Source of the DNA: Bacillus sp. sid0103 | GTDB lineage: Bacteria; Bacillota; Bacilli; Bacillales_B; DSM-18226 | Assembly: GCF_019219025.1 (NCBI RefSeq) | Contig: NZ_JAHUWN010000005.1 | Coordinates: forward strand, 1 to 64,000 | Length of the DNA stretch: 64,000 nt | Reading direction: 5' to 3' | Part shown: in pieces, positions 31,359 through 39,113 of the stretch | How positions within the stretch are numbered: the stretch's first letter is position 1 | Layout: each line of letters opens with the position of its first letter | Notes under the pieces: model-generated | Told to the model about the DNA's origin: nothing | Database searches by the model: none | The model's input: only the letters and a program-made list of their open reading frames with translations | Position numbers and translations under genes: made by a program

Positions 31359-31463
31359 ACGGGTTTGTGATGGTAAGTACTTCTGTTACAGAAGTAAAAT
31401 AAAAATTTGCCAGTGCGAAATGGTTCTGGAACATGATAGAATATAAAAAGTAATCAACGCCAT

Positions 31464-31496
31464 GTGATCGGTCTAAAGCTGGTCACTTTTTTCTTT
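31464..31496 (+). terminator. Terminator of yybS-gdpP-rplI
   Basis: Stem GTGATC/GGTCAC (one G-T pair) with an 11-base loop is followed by TTTTTTCTTTT, about 105 bases after rplI. The intervening bases contain a partial duplicate of the rplI 3' end. Confidence 0.7.
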
Positions 31497-31569
31497 TGGA
31501 TTTCATGATATGATAGTTTAGAACTTTGATAATAGATCATCCTCTTCATGATAGGAGGTTTTTTGATAG

Positions 31570-32925
31570 ATGAATGACTTATTTGCAGATCGCATGCCAC
31601 CACAAAATATTGAGGCCGAACAGGCTGTTTTAGGGGCTATTTTCTTAGAGCCTTCTTCCCTAGTATTAGCTTCAGAGATTTTAATCCCTGAGGATTTTTA
31701 TCGTGCCGCCCACCAAAAAATATTTAACGTCATGCTTACTCTCAATGACCAAGGGAAAGCAGTTGACCTCGTTACGGTAACAGAGGAACTATCAGCAGCC
31801 AAATTGATCGAAGATACCGGCGGCGTTAGTTATTTAGGGGAATTAGCTGCCTCTGTTCCGACGGCTGCCAATATTGAGTATTATGCGAGAATAGTAGAAG
31901 AAAAGTCTTTACTTAGAAGATTAATACGCACCGCAACAAGCATTGCTTCCGATGGCTATTCCCGTGAAGATGAAGTAGAGGCTCTGTTAAGTGAAGCCGA
32001 GAAAAATATTATGGCGGTGGCCCAGCGCAAGAATGCTGGTGCCTTCCATAATATTAAAGACGTGCTTGTTCGTACGTATGACAATATTGAGGAAATGCAT
32101 AACCGTGTCGGTGACATTACCGGGATTTCAACTGGATTTGCTGAACTAGACCGAATGACAGCTGGATTCCAGCGCAATGATTTAATCATTGTGGGTGCCC
32201 GTCCTTCCGTGGGTAAAACCGCGTTCGCCTTAAATATCGCTGCCAATGTAGCGACAAAAACGGGTGAAAATGTAGCGATTTTCAGTCTCGAGATGGGTGC
32301 CGAACAGTTGGTCATGCGTATGCTTTGTTCGGAAGGAAACATCGATGCCCAGCGGCTTCGTACTGGTTCCCTTACCGATGAGGACTGGGGCAAACTGACC
32401 ATGGCAATGGGCAGTCTCTCCAGTTCCGGAATTTTTATCGACGATACTCCAGGGGTGCGCATCAGTGATATCCGCTCCAAATGCCGTCGTTTGCAGCAAG
32501 AGCATGGTTTAGGAATGATCCTCATTGATTACTTGCAGCTGATCTTAGGGAGCGGCCGTTCCGGCGAGAACCGTCAACAGGAAGTTTCAGAAATCTCACG
32601 TTCCCTAAAGCAATTAGCCCGTGAGCTGAAAGTCCCTGTTATTGCCCTTTCCCAGCTTTCCCGTGGAGTGGAACAACGTCAAGACAAGCGACCAATGATG
32701 TCTGATATCCGTGAATCAGGAAGTATCGAGCAGGATGCCGATATCGTAGCCTTCTTGTACCGTGATGACTACTACGACAAGGAATCCGAGAATAAGAATA
32801 TTATCGAAATCATCATCGCCAAGCAGCGTAACGGTCCAACAGGAACGGTTTCGTTAGCCTTTGTAAAAGAATACAATAAATTCGTCAACCTCGAGACACG
32901 GTATAACGATGCTCCTGGGGCGTAG
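31570..32925 (+). CDS. dnaB: Replicative DNA helicase DnaB (DnaC in B. subtilis naming)
   Basis: Hexameric helicase that unwinds DNA at the fork. The 451 residues have an N-terminal helical domain starting PPQNIEAEQAVLGAIF, and a RecA-like C-terminal domain with Walker A GARPSVGKTA (about 209-218), Walker B MILIDYLQLI and SRGVEQRQDKRPMMSDIRES, an arginine-rich DnaB signature. No intein is present. It has its own terminator. Confidence 0.97.
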   Translation: MNDLFADRMPPQNIEAEQAVLGAIFLEPSSLVLASEILIPEDFYRAAHQKIFNVMLTLNDQGKAVDLVTVTEELSAAKLIEDTGGVSYLGELAASVPTAANIEYYARIVEEKSLLRRLIRTATSIASDGYSREDEVEALLSEAEKNIMAVAQRKNAGAFHNIKDVLVRTYDNIEEMHNRVGDITGISTGFAELDRMTAGFQRNDLIIVGARPSVGKTAFALNIAANVATKTGENVAIFSLEMGAEQLVMRMLCSEGNIDAQRLRTGSLTDEDWGKLTMAMGSLSSSGIFIDDTPGVRISDIRSKCRRLQQEHGLGMILIDYLQLILGSGRSGENRQQEVSEISRSLKQLARELKVPVIALSQLSRGVEQRQDKRPMMSDIRESGSIEQDADIVAFLYRDDYYDKESENKNIIEIIIAKQRNGPTGTVSLAFVKEYNKFVNLETRYNDAPGA

Positions 32926-32931
32926 ATTTTA

Positions 32932-32968
32932 AAGGTTAGCCAAATTTTATTTGGCTGGCCTTTTTTTG
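32932..32968 (+). terminator. Terminator of dnaB
   Basis: A 12-pair stem (AGGTTAGCCAAA/TTTGGCTGGCCT, two G-T pairs) with a five-base loop and seven T follows the stop codon. Confidence 0.93.
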
Positions 32969-32994
32969 GTAGGTTTGAGAACTAATGAAGCGGT

Positions 32995-33203
32995 TGATGA
33001 TACCTATAGAGGCAGAATAAAGCAGGCCAACGGTAACCATAGGAGTTGTATGATGCCCGTTAAGGTAGAAAAGCAGCCTAACGGTAACCAAAGGGGTCGT
33101 ATGATGCCCATAGAGGCAGAAAAAAGCAGGCCAACGGTAACCATAGGAGTTGTATGATGCCCGTTAAGGTAGAAAAAGCAGCCTAACGGTAACCATAGAT
33201 ATT
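32995..33203 (+). repeat. Minisatellite: ~52-bp tandem repeat with two-unit periodicity
   Basis: Units begin GCAG at 33022, 33073, 33126 and 33178 (periods 51, 53, 52) and share CAACGGTAACCATAGG or CTAACGGTAACC, then GTATGATGCCC. A partial unit precedes them. Unit 1 resembles unit 3 and unit 2 resembles unit 4 (GCAGGCCAACGG against GCAGCCTAACGG), so a pair of about 104 bp was itself duplicated. An ORF runs through it, but nothing else suggests coding. There are no spacers, so it is not CRISPR. Confidence 0.85.
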
Positions 33204-33225
33204 ACAAAAGGGTAATTAAATGAAC

Positions 33226-34143
33226 TTAATCATTTGGTATAACATAATTTGCAGACTTTCCGTGACCGATTTGTTTATAGTACTTTGAAAGAATCCTCCT
33301 AATAGTTTTCTCCGATTTAACAATCTTACACCAGTCCTGAACAACCTTTGTGGTAATTTTTTGCTCGGGAAAAAGAAGTATCAATTCAGCGACACTCCTT
33401 ACCACAGCTGACTCCACTTCCTCTGTGCAGCCGCAATGGCCACACTTCAATTTCGATCCCTGAATCTCAGAATAGAAGAAGTAGCACTGTGGACAAAGAA
33501 TTCCTTTTTCTAGTTTTTCATAATGGTACCCTGGTAAGTACGGATAAGGTGACTCTACTTTATGCAGAGCAACTAATTGTTCCGCCAACTTGTAGTGTTT
33601 TTTATTTAGATTAACTGGCCTCGCATTTAACTTTTTCAAAAAACGGTTCATTTGTGAGTGAAAGACGAGTGATGGATTGATGGAGGTTATATATAGGTGA
33701 AACTCGGGGTTAACGAAGATTAGATACGATTCAAGCGGATAATGATAGCCAAGGTCGCGGAGCAATGCTCGAAGTAAGGTCTCACAGCGTTCTAGTTGGT
33801 GGACCGGATTCTTTACATCTTTTCTAGCACTCGAATACCATTTATCACCTTCCACATAGTAGTCACCTTCGAAATTTTTGACGTCCAAAAGGTAAATCTT
33901 ATCTTGGGATATAAGTAACGTATCAATTTGGAATTTAGAATTATTATACTCCAGTAATAAATCATGGATGATTAGCCATCCCTCTGAAAGTCCTTCTAAC
34001 CATAGATCACTCTTTTTCTCCCCTTCATAGCCTTTTATAAGGACAGTATAATTACTTACTTCCTTATCTGACAAATGCATGCGCGCATTTAAAGATCTCA
34101 ACAGGATAATTTTCAGTGGTTCCAAACGAGGCTTAATGAGCAT
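33226..34143 (-). CDS. NERD-domain protein with zinc ribbon
   Basis: A protein of 305 residues. The N-terminal NERD (nuclease-related) domain has GYEGEKKSD (about 38-46), FQIDTLLIS and IYLLDVKNFEGDYYVEGDKW (about 83-102), with the acidic and lysine residues of a PD-(D/E)xK-like core. A zinc ribbon follows (CPQC ... CGHC, about 217-241), then a helical C-terminus resembling a winged-helix fold. Start ATG 34143 is chosen for AGGATGTG upstream and the family-like MLIKPRLEPLKI; in-frame ATGs at 34152 and 34161 are alternatives. The substrate is unknown. It is transcribed opposite to the core genes around it. Confidence 0.82.
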   Translation of the reverse strand: MLIKPRLEPLKIILLRSLNARMHLSDKEVSNYTVLIKGYEGEKKSDLWLEGLSEGWLIIHDLLLEYNNSKFQIDTLLISQDKIYLLDVKNFEGDYYVEGDKWYSSARKDVKNPVHQLERCETLLRALLRDLGYHYPLESYLIFVNPEFHLYITSINPSLVFHSQMNRFLKKLNARPVNLNKKHYKLAEQLVALHKVESPYPYLPGYHYEKLEKGILCPQCYFFYSEIQGSKLKCGHCGCTEEVESAVVRSVAELILLFPEQKITTKVVQDWCKIVKSEKTIRRILSKYYKQIGHGKSANYVIPND

Positions 34144-34231
34144 AGTCCACATCCTATTCATTATTTTAAGAAACTATAATTCTATTTTATGGAAAAAGAT
34201 CCAAACTTACAAGAGAGAGTCATAAATTAAT

Positions 34232-34279
34232 ATTTTACGAACATAATATAATGTTAATAAATAAACGTTCGTGTTTTGT
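34232..34279. promoter_or_regulatory. PurR operator (paired PurBoxes) upstream of purA
   Basis: Two CGAAC cores face each other: ACGAACATAAT (34237-34247) and, inverted, ACGTTCGTG (34265-34273), about 24 bases apart. Inverted PurBoxes (AWWWCCGAACWWT) at roughly this spacing are the PurR target in front of purine genes, including purA, in B. subtilis. Neither box is a perfect match. Confidence 0.6.
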
Positions 34280-34354
34280 TTGCTTTTAACTACAAAAGTT
34301 GGTAAACTTGTCTATGGAAAATAGAAAAACGTATATAATTTGGAGGTGCCTTAT

Positions 34355-35647
34355 ATGTCATCAGTAGTAGTTGTTGGGACGCAATGGGGAGACGAAGGTA
34401 AGGGGAAAATTACAGATTTCCTTTCTGAAAATGCCGAGACAATTGCCCGTTATCAGGGAGGAAATAATGCAGGCCACACCATACAGTTCAACGGAGAAAC
34501 GTACAAATTGCACCTAATTCCATCTGGAATTTTTTATAAAGAAAAAATCTGTGTCATTGGAAACGGAATGGTTGTTGATCCAAAGGCACTTGTTACAGAA
34601 CTTGCTTATTTACATGAAAAGGGCATTACAACGGATAATCTTCGCATTAGTAACCGTGCTCATGTGATTCTTCCGTATCACTTAAAACTTGATGCGGTCG
34701 AAGAAGAAAGTAAAGGCGCAAATAAAATCGGGACAACCAAAAAAGGAATTGGACCAGCTTACATGGATAAAGCAGCGCGTGTCGGGATTCGAATTTCTGA
34801 TCTGCTTGAACGCGATGTGTTTGAAGAAAAGCTTGAACGTAATTTGGAAGAGAAAAACCGTTTGTTTGAACGTATTTATGAAACAACTGGATTTACGAAA
34901 GAAGAAATCCTCGACGAGTATTATGAATATGGTCAACAATTTAAGAAGTATGTTTGTGATACATCCGTTGTCTTAAATGATGCCTTAGATGAGGGCAAAC
35001 GCGTTCTGTTTGAAGGGGCACAAGGGGTTATGCTTGATATTGACCAGGGTACCTATCCATTTGTAACTTCATCTAATCCAGTAGCTGGCGGCGTGACAAT
35101 TGGTTCCGGGGTTGGACCATCAAAAATCACTCATGTGGTTGGAGTATGCAAGGCGTACACCTCTCGTGTTGGTGACGGGCCATTCCCAACAGAATTAAAT
35201 GATGAAATTGGCAATCGCATCCGTGAAGTTGGCCGTGAATATGGCACAACCACAGGTCGTCCGCGTCGGGTTGGCTGGTTTGACAGTGTCGTTGTCCGCC
35301 ATGCCCGTCGTGTCAGCGGTTTAACCGACCTGTCGCTCAATTCAATTGACGTTTTAACAGGGATTGAAACCTTAAAGATCTGTACAGCTTATAGTTACAA
35401 AGGTGAGCTAATTACGGAATATCCTGCAAGCTTGAAGGTATTAGCACAATGCGAACCTGTTTATGAAGAGCTTCCAGGCTGGACAGAAGATATTACGGGA
35501 GTGAAAACATTAGACGAATTGCCTGTCAATGCCCGCCATTATGTGGAACGTGTGACCCAGCTAACTGGTATTCCATTAACCACATTCTCAGTGGGGCCAG
35601 ATCGCAATCAAACAAATGTTGTCCGCAGCCCGTGGAGACAAATTTAA
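34355..35647 (+). CDS. purA: Adenylosuccinate synthetase
   Basis: Joins IMP and aspartate using GTP, the first committed step of AMP synthesis. The 430 residues, the same length as in B. subtilis, start [20 protein letters not shown] with the GDEGKGK P-loop and the catalytic Asp. Next come [18 protein letters not shown] and, near residues 297-305, the TTGRPRRVG loop. The ATG (34355) follows TTGGAGGTG; an in-frame ATG five codons earlier overlaps that site. Confidence 0.98.
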   Translation: MSSVVVVGTQWGDEGKGKITDFLSENAETIARYQGGNNAGHTIQFNGETYKLHLIPSGIFYKEKICVIGNGMVVDPKALVTELAYLHEKGITTDNLRISNRAHVILPYHLKLDAVEEESKGANKIGTTKKGIGPAYMDKAARVGIRISDLLERDVFEEKLERNLEEKNRLFERIYETTGFTKEEILDEYYEYGQQFKKYVCDTSVVLNDALDEGKRVLFEGAQGVMLDIDQGTYPFVTSSNPVAGGVTIGSGVGPSKITHVVGVCKAYTSRVGDGPFPTELNDEIGNRIREVGREYGTTTGRPRRVGWFDSVVVRHARRVSGLTDLSLNSIDVLTGIETLKICTAYSYKGELITEYPASLKVLAQCEPVYEELPGWTEDITGVKTLDELPVNARHYVERVTQLTGIPLTTFSVGPDRNQTNVVRSPWRQI

Positions 35648-35694
35648 AAGCGGTACCTCTTTGACGCATAATTAGTTAGACGTAATGAATGAAA

Positions 35695-35722
35695 TGAAGC
35701 CCTCATTTTTGAGGGCTTCAAA
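35695..35722 (+). terminator. Terminator of purA
   Basis: TGAAGCCCTCA/TGAGGGCTTCA, 11 pairs with a TTTT loop, is followed by a second weak A/T hairpin ending in six T (to about 35742). Confidence 0.88.
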
Positions 35723-35750
35723 CTTTTTAAAAAGTTTTTTTAAAAAAGTA

Positions 35751-35780
35751 TTGCGTTTAATAGATAATCCGTGCTATTAT
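35751..35780 (+). promoter_or_regulatory. Promoter of the tRNA cluster
   Basis: TTGCGT (35751-35756), 18 bases, then TATTAT (35775-35780), 41 bases upstream of the first tRNA. Confidence 0.65.
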
Positions 35781-35821
35781 AAAAAGCGTCGTCACGATAC
35801 GACAGAAGAAAAAACAAGTAC

Positions 35822-35897
35822 GAGCCATTAGCTCAGTTGGTAGAGCATCTGACTTTTAATCAGAGGGTCGAAGGTTCGAGTCCTTCATGGCTCACCA
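35822..35897 (+). tRNA. tRNA-Lys (anticodon TTT)
   Basis: A 76-base cloverleaf with acceptor GAGCCAT/ATGGCTC, D-loop AGCTCAGTTGGTAGAGC, anticodon loop CTTTTAA with TTT at 35855-35857, T-arm GGTTCGAGTCC and encoded CCA. First of four tRNAs in one transcript. Confidence 0.97.
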
Positions 35898-35934
35898 TAG
35901 TTTTTTGCGACAGCAAAATAACTTTCAATAATAT

Positions 35935-36006
35935 GGCCCCTTGGTCAAGTGGTTAAGACACCTCCCTTTCACGGAGGTAACACGGGTTCGAATCCCGTAG
36001 GGGTCA
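35935..36006 (+). tRNA. tRNA-Glu (anticodon TTC)
   Basis: A 72-base cloverleaf with acceptor GGCCCCT/AGGGGTC, anticodon loop CTTTCAC with TTC at 35968-35970 and T-arm GGGTTCGAATCCC. The CCA end is not encoded (TGG follows), so it must be added enzymatically. Confidence 0.96.
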
Positions 36007-36070
36007 TGGCTTTTGGTTGTCAGGAAGAGACTGGCAAGGACGGTTTCCTTGCTGACAATCAATTAATTTT

Positions 36071-36147
36071 GGTCTGGTAGTTCAGTTGGTTAGAATGCCT
36101 GCCTGTCACGCAGGAGGTCGCGGGTTCGAGTCCCGTCCAGACCGCCA
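36071..36147 (+). tRNA. tRNA-Asp (anticodon GTC)
   Basis: A 77-base cloverleaf with acceptor GGTCTGG/CCAGACC, anticodon GTC at 36105-36107, T-arm GGGTTCGAGTCCC and encoded CCA. Confidence 0.97.
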
Positions 36148-36153
36148 TATAGT

Positions 36154-36226
36154 GGCTCAGTAGCTCAGTCGGTAGAGCAAAGGACTGAAAATCCTTGTGT
36201 CGGCGGTTCGATTCCGTCCTGAGCCA
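36154..36226 (+). tRNA. tRNA-Phe (anticodon GAA)
   Basis: A 73-base cloverleaf with acceptor GGCTCAG/CTGAGCC, anticodon loop CTGAAAA with GAA at 36187-36189 and T-arm GCGGTTCGATTCCGT. The CCA end is not encoded. It starts six bases after tRNA-Asp and is the last of the cluster. Confidence 0.96.
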
Positions 36227-36229
36227 TAA

Positions 36230-36262
36230 AAAAAGAAGCTTGCAAATGCAGGCTTCTTTTTT
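36230..36262 (+). terminator. Terminator of the tRNA cluster
   Basis: AAGAAGC and GCTTCTT pair around TTGCAAATGCAG, which has a small TGC/GCA stem of its own; seven T follow. Confidence 0.9.
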
Positions 36263-36265
36263 TGT

Positions 36266-36282
36266 TGTAATCTTATTGTAAT
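36266..36282 (+). promoter_or_regulatory. WalR-type binding site upstream of the M23 peptidase gene
   Basis: TGTAAT, five bases, TGTAAT is an exact match to the WalR (YycF) direct-repeat consensus TGTWAH-N5-TGTWAH. It lies in the 346-base tRNA-peptidase gap, about 290 bases before the peptidase start. The rest of the gap is AT-rich, with only weak promoter-like elements. WalR controls cell-wall hydrolases in Firmicutes, so regulation of the next gene is a reasonable inference. Confidence 0.55.
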
Positions 36283-36572
36283 AAACAAATCTATTTTTAG
36301 AAAAAAACGATCCGTTCCTGTCGAAATTTGTAATAATTGCTCCTCCTTCTTCGGAACTAGAAAAACCCTGATTTAATAGGATTTCCCCCCTATTCTTTAA
36401 AAAGATAAAGTAGCCGAATGTCAGTAATTATTCATTTTTGTTACATTATGTTGACTATTAATCTATTTACAAAAAATTATGGTAAAGTAAATTAGGTCTA
36501 AAATTCTGGAAAATTCATTAATGCTAGAAAACAATAGATTAATAGGGTTTTACCGTGGTTTAGGGAGGAAAA

Positions 36573-37991
36573 ATGTTATTTTTAGATAAGTTATCTCATG
36601 CTAAAAAGTTATTACTCAAAACGACAATTGTGACCACCATGGCAACATCGCTGATTGCCTTTAGCAATGGTCCTGTCGCGTTTGCTGATGAATCGCAATC
36701 ATCGAAGGATTATCATGTATATCTTGAAGGTACATATATAGGCAATGTAACGGATAAGAATGTGGTGAATAAAATCGTTGCTGAAAAAGTTAGTGAAACT
36801 GATCTTGCTCAGCAGGTGAAAAACATTCCGTATCAAGTATTCCCAAATGCTGAAAAAGAGTCTGAATCGGTTCCTACCATTCGAAATATCTTTCAGCTTC
36901 AAACAGAGGCTGCTGCCATCATGATTGATGGAAAACCTGTTGTTTATGTTGAAGATCAACCAACAGCGGAAGAAGTCATGAAGAAGCTGATCCATCAGTA
37001 TGTGCCAGCAGATCAATTAGCAGAACTCCAAGCGAGAAAAGCTTCAGGCAATACGACATTACCGGCCTTAAAAGAAAATGAGTCTCGTTTATTAGACGTA
37101 CGACTATCTAAAAATGTTTCATTTTCAAATGAAAATACGGCTCCAGAGAAAATTATCTCAGCCGACGAAGCAGTTACCTTTTTACAAAAAGGGACGCTAG
37201 AAGAAAAGAAATATGTGATTAAAGAAGGCGATGTACTTGAAATCATTGCTGATGATCACAACATGAAGCTGGCGGACATTTTAGACGTGAATCCTGGATT
37301 ATCAAAAGATTCACTTTTGAAGATTGGCTCGCAAATTAATTTGACTGTTCCAAAACCGTTTATTGAAGTAATTGTTGAGAAAGAAGTAAACAAAAAGGAA
37401 GAAATTCCCTATAAACATACAGTGGTTGAGGACAAGTCGCTGTTAAAAGGGAAAAAGAAGGTTAAACAAGAAGGTAAAAGCGGCTCGCGCTCCGTTACCT
37501 ATAAAATTTCTGAACAAAGTGGTGTAACCGTAAACAAGGCTGAGGTTAAGGAAACGATCCTGAAACAGCCTGTTGATGAGATTGTCATCAAAGGAACCAA
37601 AGTGATTCCATCACGCGGTGACGGTACCTTTGCCTGGCCAACAGTAGGTGGGTACATCTCCAGTAAGCAGGGTCCTAGATGGGGCAGAATGCATAAAGGG
37701 ATTGATATTGCCAGACCAAGCAACAGAACCATCAAGGCAGCGGACAATGGCGTGGTTGTTTCTGCAGGCTGGGGCGGCGGTTATGGCAATAAAATTGTGA
37801 TTGACCATCGTAATGGGTTCCGCACGCTATATGGCCATATGTCATCTCTTAAGGTAAGAGTAGGTCAAACGGTTTCCAAGGGTTCCGCCATTGGAATAAT
37901 GGGGGCTACCGGAGATGCTACAGGTGTACACTTGCATTTTGAAGTATATAAAAACGGCAGCTTAGTAAATCCACTTTCTTATTTAAGATAA
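36573..37991 (+). CDS. Secreted M23-family peptidoglycan metallopeptidase with LysM and G5 domains
   Basis: A 472-residue exported cell-wall enzyme. A signal peptide ends near VAFADES (about 38). A LysM domain follows (YVIKEGDVLEIIADDHNMKL, about 214-265), then a G5 domain (about 275-345), then a C-terminal M23 peptidase with the zinc ligands in HKGIDIA (about 372-378) and HLHFEV (about 454-459) and the GHM motif. It should cleave peptide cross-links of peptidoglycan. The RBS is GGGAGGAAAA. It lies upstream of walRK, as in the B. cereus group. Confidence 0.92.
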   Translation: MLFLDKLSHAKKLLLKTTIVTTMATSLIAFSNGPVAFADESQSSKDYHVYLEGTYIGNVTDKNVVNKIVAEKVSETDLAQQVKNIPYQVFPNAEKESESVPTIRNIFQLQTEAAAIMIDGKPVVYVEDQPTAEEVMKKLIHQYVPADQLAELQARKASGNTTLPALKENESRLLDVRLSKNVSFSNENTAPEKIISADEAVTFLQKGTLEEKKYVIKEGDVLEIIADDHNMKLADILDVNPGLSKDSLLKIGSQINLTVPKPFIEVIVEKEVNKKEEIPYKHTVVEDKSLLKGKKKVKQEGKSGSRSVTYKISEQSGVTVNKAEVKETILKQPVDEIVIKGTKVIPSRGDGTFAWPTVGGYISSKQGPRWGRMHKGIDIARPSNRTIKAADNGVVVSAGWGGGYGNKIVIDHRNGFRTLYGHMSSLKVRVGQTVSKGSAIGIMGATGDATGVHLHFEVYKNGSLVNPLSYLR

Positions 37992-37996
37992 AAGGT

Positions 37997-38034
37997 GAGT
38001 CTCTAGTAAATGCTAGAGACTCTTCTTATTTTTA
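37997..38034 (+). terminator. Terminator of the M23 peptidase gene
   Basis: A perfect ten-pair stem GAGTCTCTAG/CTAGAGACTC with loop TAAATG is followed by TTCTTATTTTT. Confidence 0.88.
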
Positions 38035-38224
38035 GGCTATGGTAAAGTCTATTGTTGATTTTGGCACTCTGTTGATTGGAGAGGAAGGCACGAAGACTCC
38101 TGCGGGAGAACGGGGCATGGGAGACCCCACAGGAGCGCAGCGACAAGGAGGCTCCCCGGATCGCCCGCGGAAAGCGAAGCGCCTGGAGCGGAAATCAACA
38201 GAAAGGTTTAACAGAGCTTATTTT
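38034..38224 (+). repeat. GC-rich palindromic intergenic repeat, copy R2
   Basis: The fullest copy of the family, about 190 bp. The left end AGGCTATGGTAAAGTC then GTTGATTTTGGCAC and TTGATTGGAGAGGAAGGC pairs imperfectly with the right end GGAGCGGAAATCAACAG then TTTAACAGAGCTTA. The centre has GACTCCTGCGGGA and GGAGGCTCCCC. A 62-codon ORF through it is a by-product of the high GC content. Confidence 0.82.
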
Positions 38225-38396
38225 TAAATAAGGCTTTATTAATGCAATAATTGCTACTATCGATTAATGCCATTCTTACCAAATGGTTATAGGTGAATTT
38301 ATGCCAATAACATGATACAGTAAAATAGTATAGTTATGACTTCTAGTAAAATTTGATTAAATAGATTAAAACGACTAATTGAAAAGGAGCAATGGT

Positions 38397-39107
38397 ATGG
38401 AAAAGAAAATTCTTGTGGTCGATGATGAAAAACCTATTGCTGATATTCTTCAGTTTAACTTAAAAAAAGAAGGATACATCGTTTATTGTGCTTATGATGG
38501 GAATGAAGCGCTTGAGTTGGTTGACGAAATACAACCGGACTTAATCCTTTTAGATATAATGCTTCCTTTACGGGACGGGATGGAAGTGTGCCGTGAAGTC
38601 CGTAAGAAATATGAAATGCCGATTATCATGCTGACGGCGAAGGATTCTGAAATTGATAAGGTTTTAGGACTTGAGCTCGGTGCAGATGATTATGTGACGA
38701 AACCGTTTAGTACGAGAGAACTAATTGCCCGCGTTAAGGCGAATTTGCGTCGTCACCAGCAAGTACTGTCACAGACCGATGCTGAAACTGAAACGAATGA
38801 AATTGAAATTGGCTCTCTGACGATTCATCCAGATGCCTATATCGTTTCAAAACGTGGTGAGTCAATTGAATTGACACATCGTGAATTTGAATTGCTTTAC
38901 TATTTAGCCAAGCATATCGGCCAAGTGATGACAAGGGAACACCTCTTGCAAACCGTTTGGGGGTACGATTACTACGGTGATGTGCGGACAGTGGATGTAA
39001 CGGTTAGAAGATTGCGGGAAAAAATTGAGGACAGTCCTAGCCATCCAACCTGGATTGTTACACGGCGCGGGGTAGGATACTATTTACGCAATCCTGAACA
39101 GGAGTAA
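38397..39107 (+). CDS. walR: Response regulator WalR (YycF)
   Basis: Essential OmpR-family regulator of cell-wall metabolism. The 236 residues have an N-terminal receiver with the phosphoacceptor aspartate in [10 protein letters not shown] (about 53) and the acidic pocket VVDDEK. The C-terminal winged helix ends RREGVGYY-like in [16 protein letters not shown]. The ATG at 38397 follows AAGGAG by 7 bases; an earlier in-frame start at 38379 precedes that site. First gene of walRKHIJ. Confidence 0.97.
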   Translation: MEKKILVVDDEKPIADILQFNLKKEGYIVYCAYDGNEALELVDEIQPDLILLDIMLPLRDGMEVCREVRKKYEMPIIMLTAKDSEIDKVLGLELGADDYVTKPFSTRELIARVKANLRRHQQVLSQTDAETETNEIEIGSLTIHPDAYIVSKRGESIELTHREFELLYYLAKHIGQVMTREHLLQTVWGYDYYGDVRTVDVTVRRLREKIEDSPSHPTWIVTRRGVGYYLRNPEQE

Positions 39108-39113
39108 CAAAGA

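Noticed and set aside
32951..33157. 68-codon ORF across the dnaB-NERD spacer
   Set aside because: It starts within the dnaB terminator and runs through a minisatellite whose units are 51-53 bp, so the frame changes from unit to unit. No ribosome-binding site.
32995..33203. Possible CRISPR array
   Set aside because: Units are directly adjacent and alternate in type, with no unique spacers and no cas genes in the window.
34334..34339. TATAAT just before purA as its promoter
   Set aside because: It is only 15 bases before the start codon, so a transcript from it would lack the ribosome-binding site.
38039..38227. 62-codon ORF after the M23 peptidase gene
   Set aside because: It lies wholly in a GC-rich palindromic repeat; other copies of the repeat do not keep the frame.
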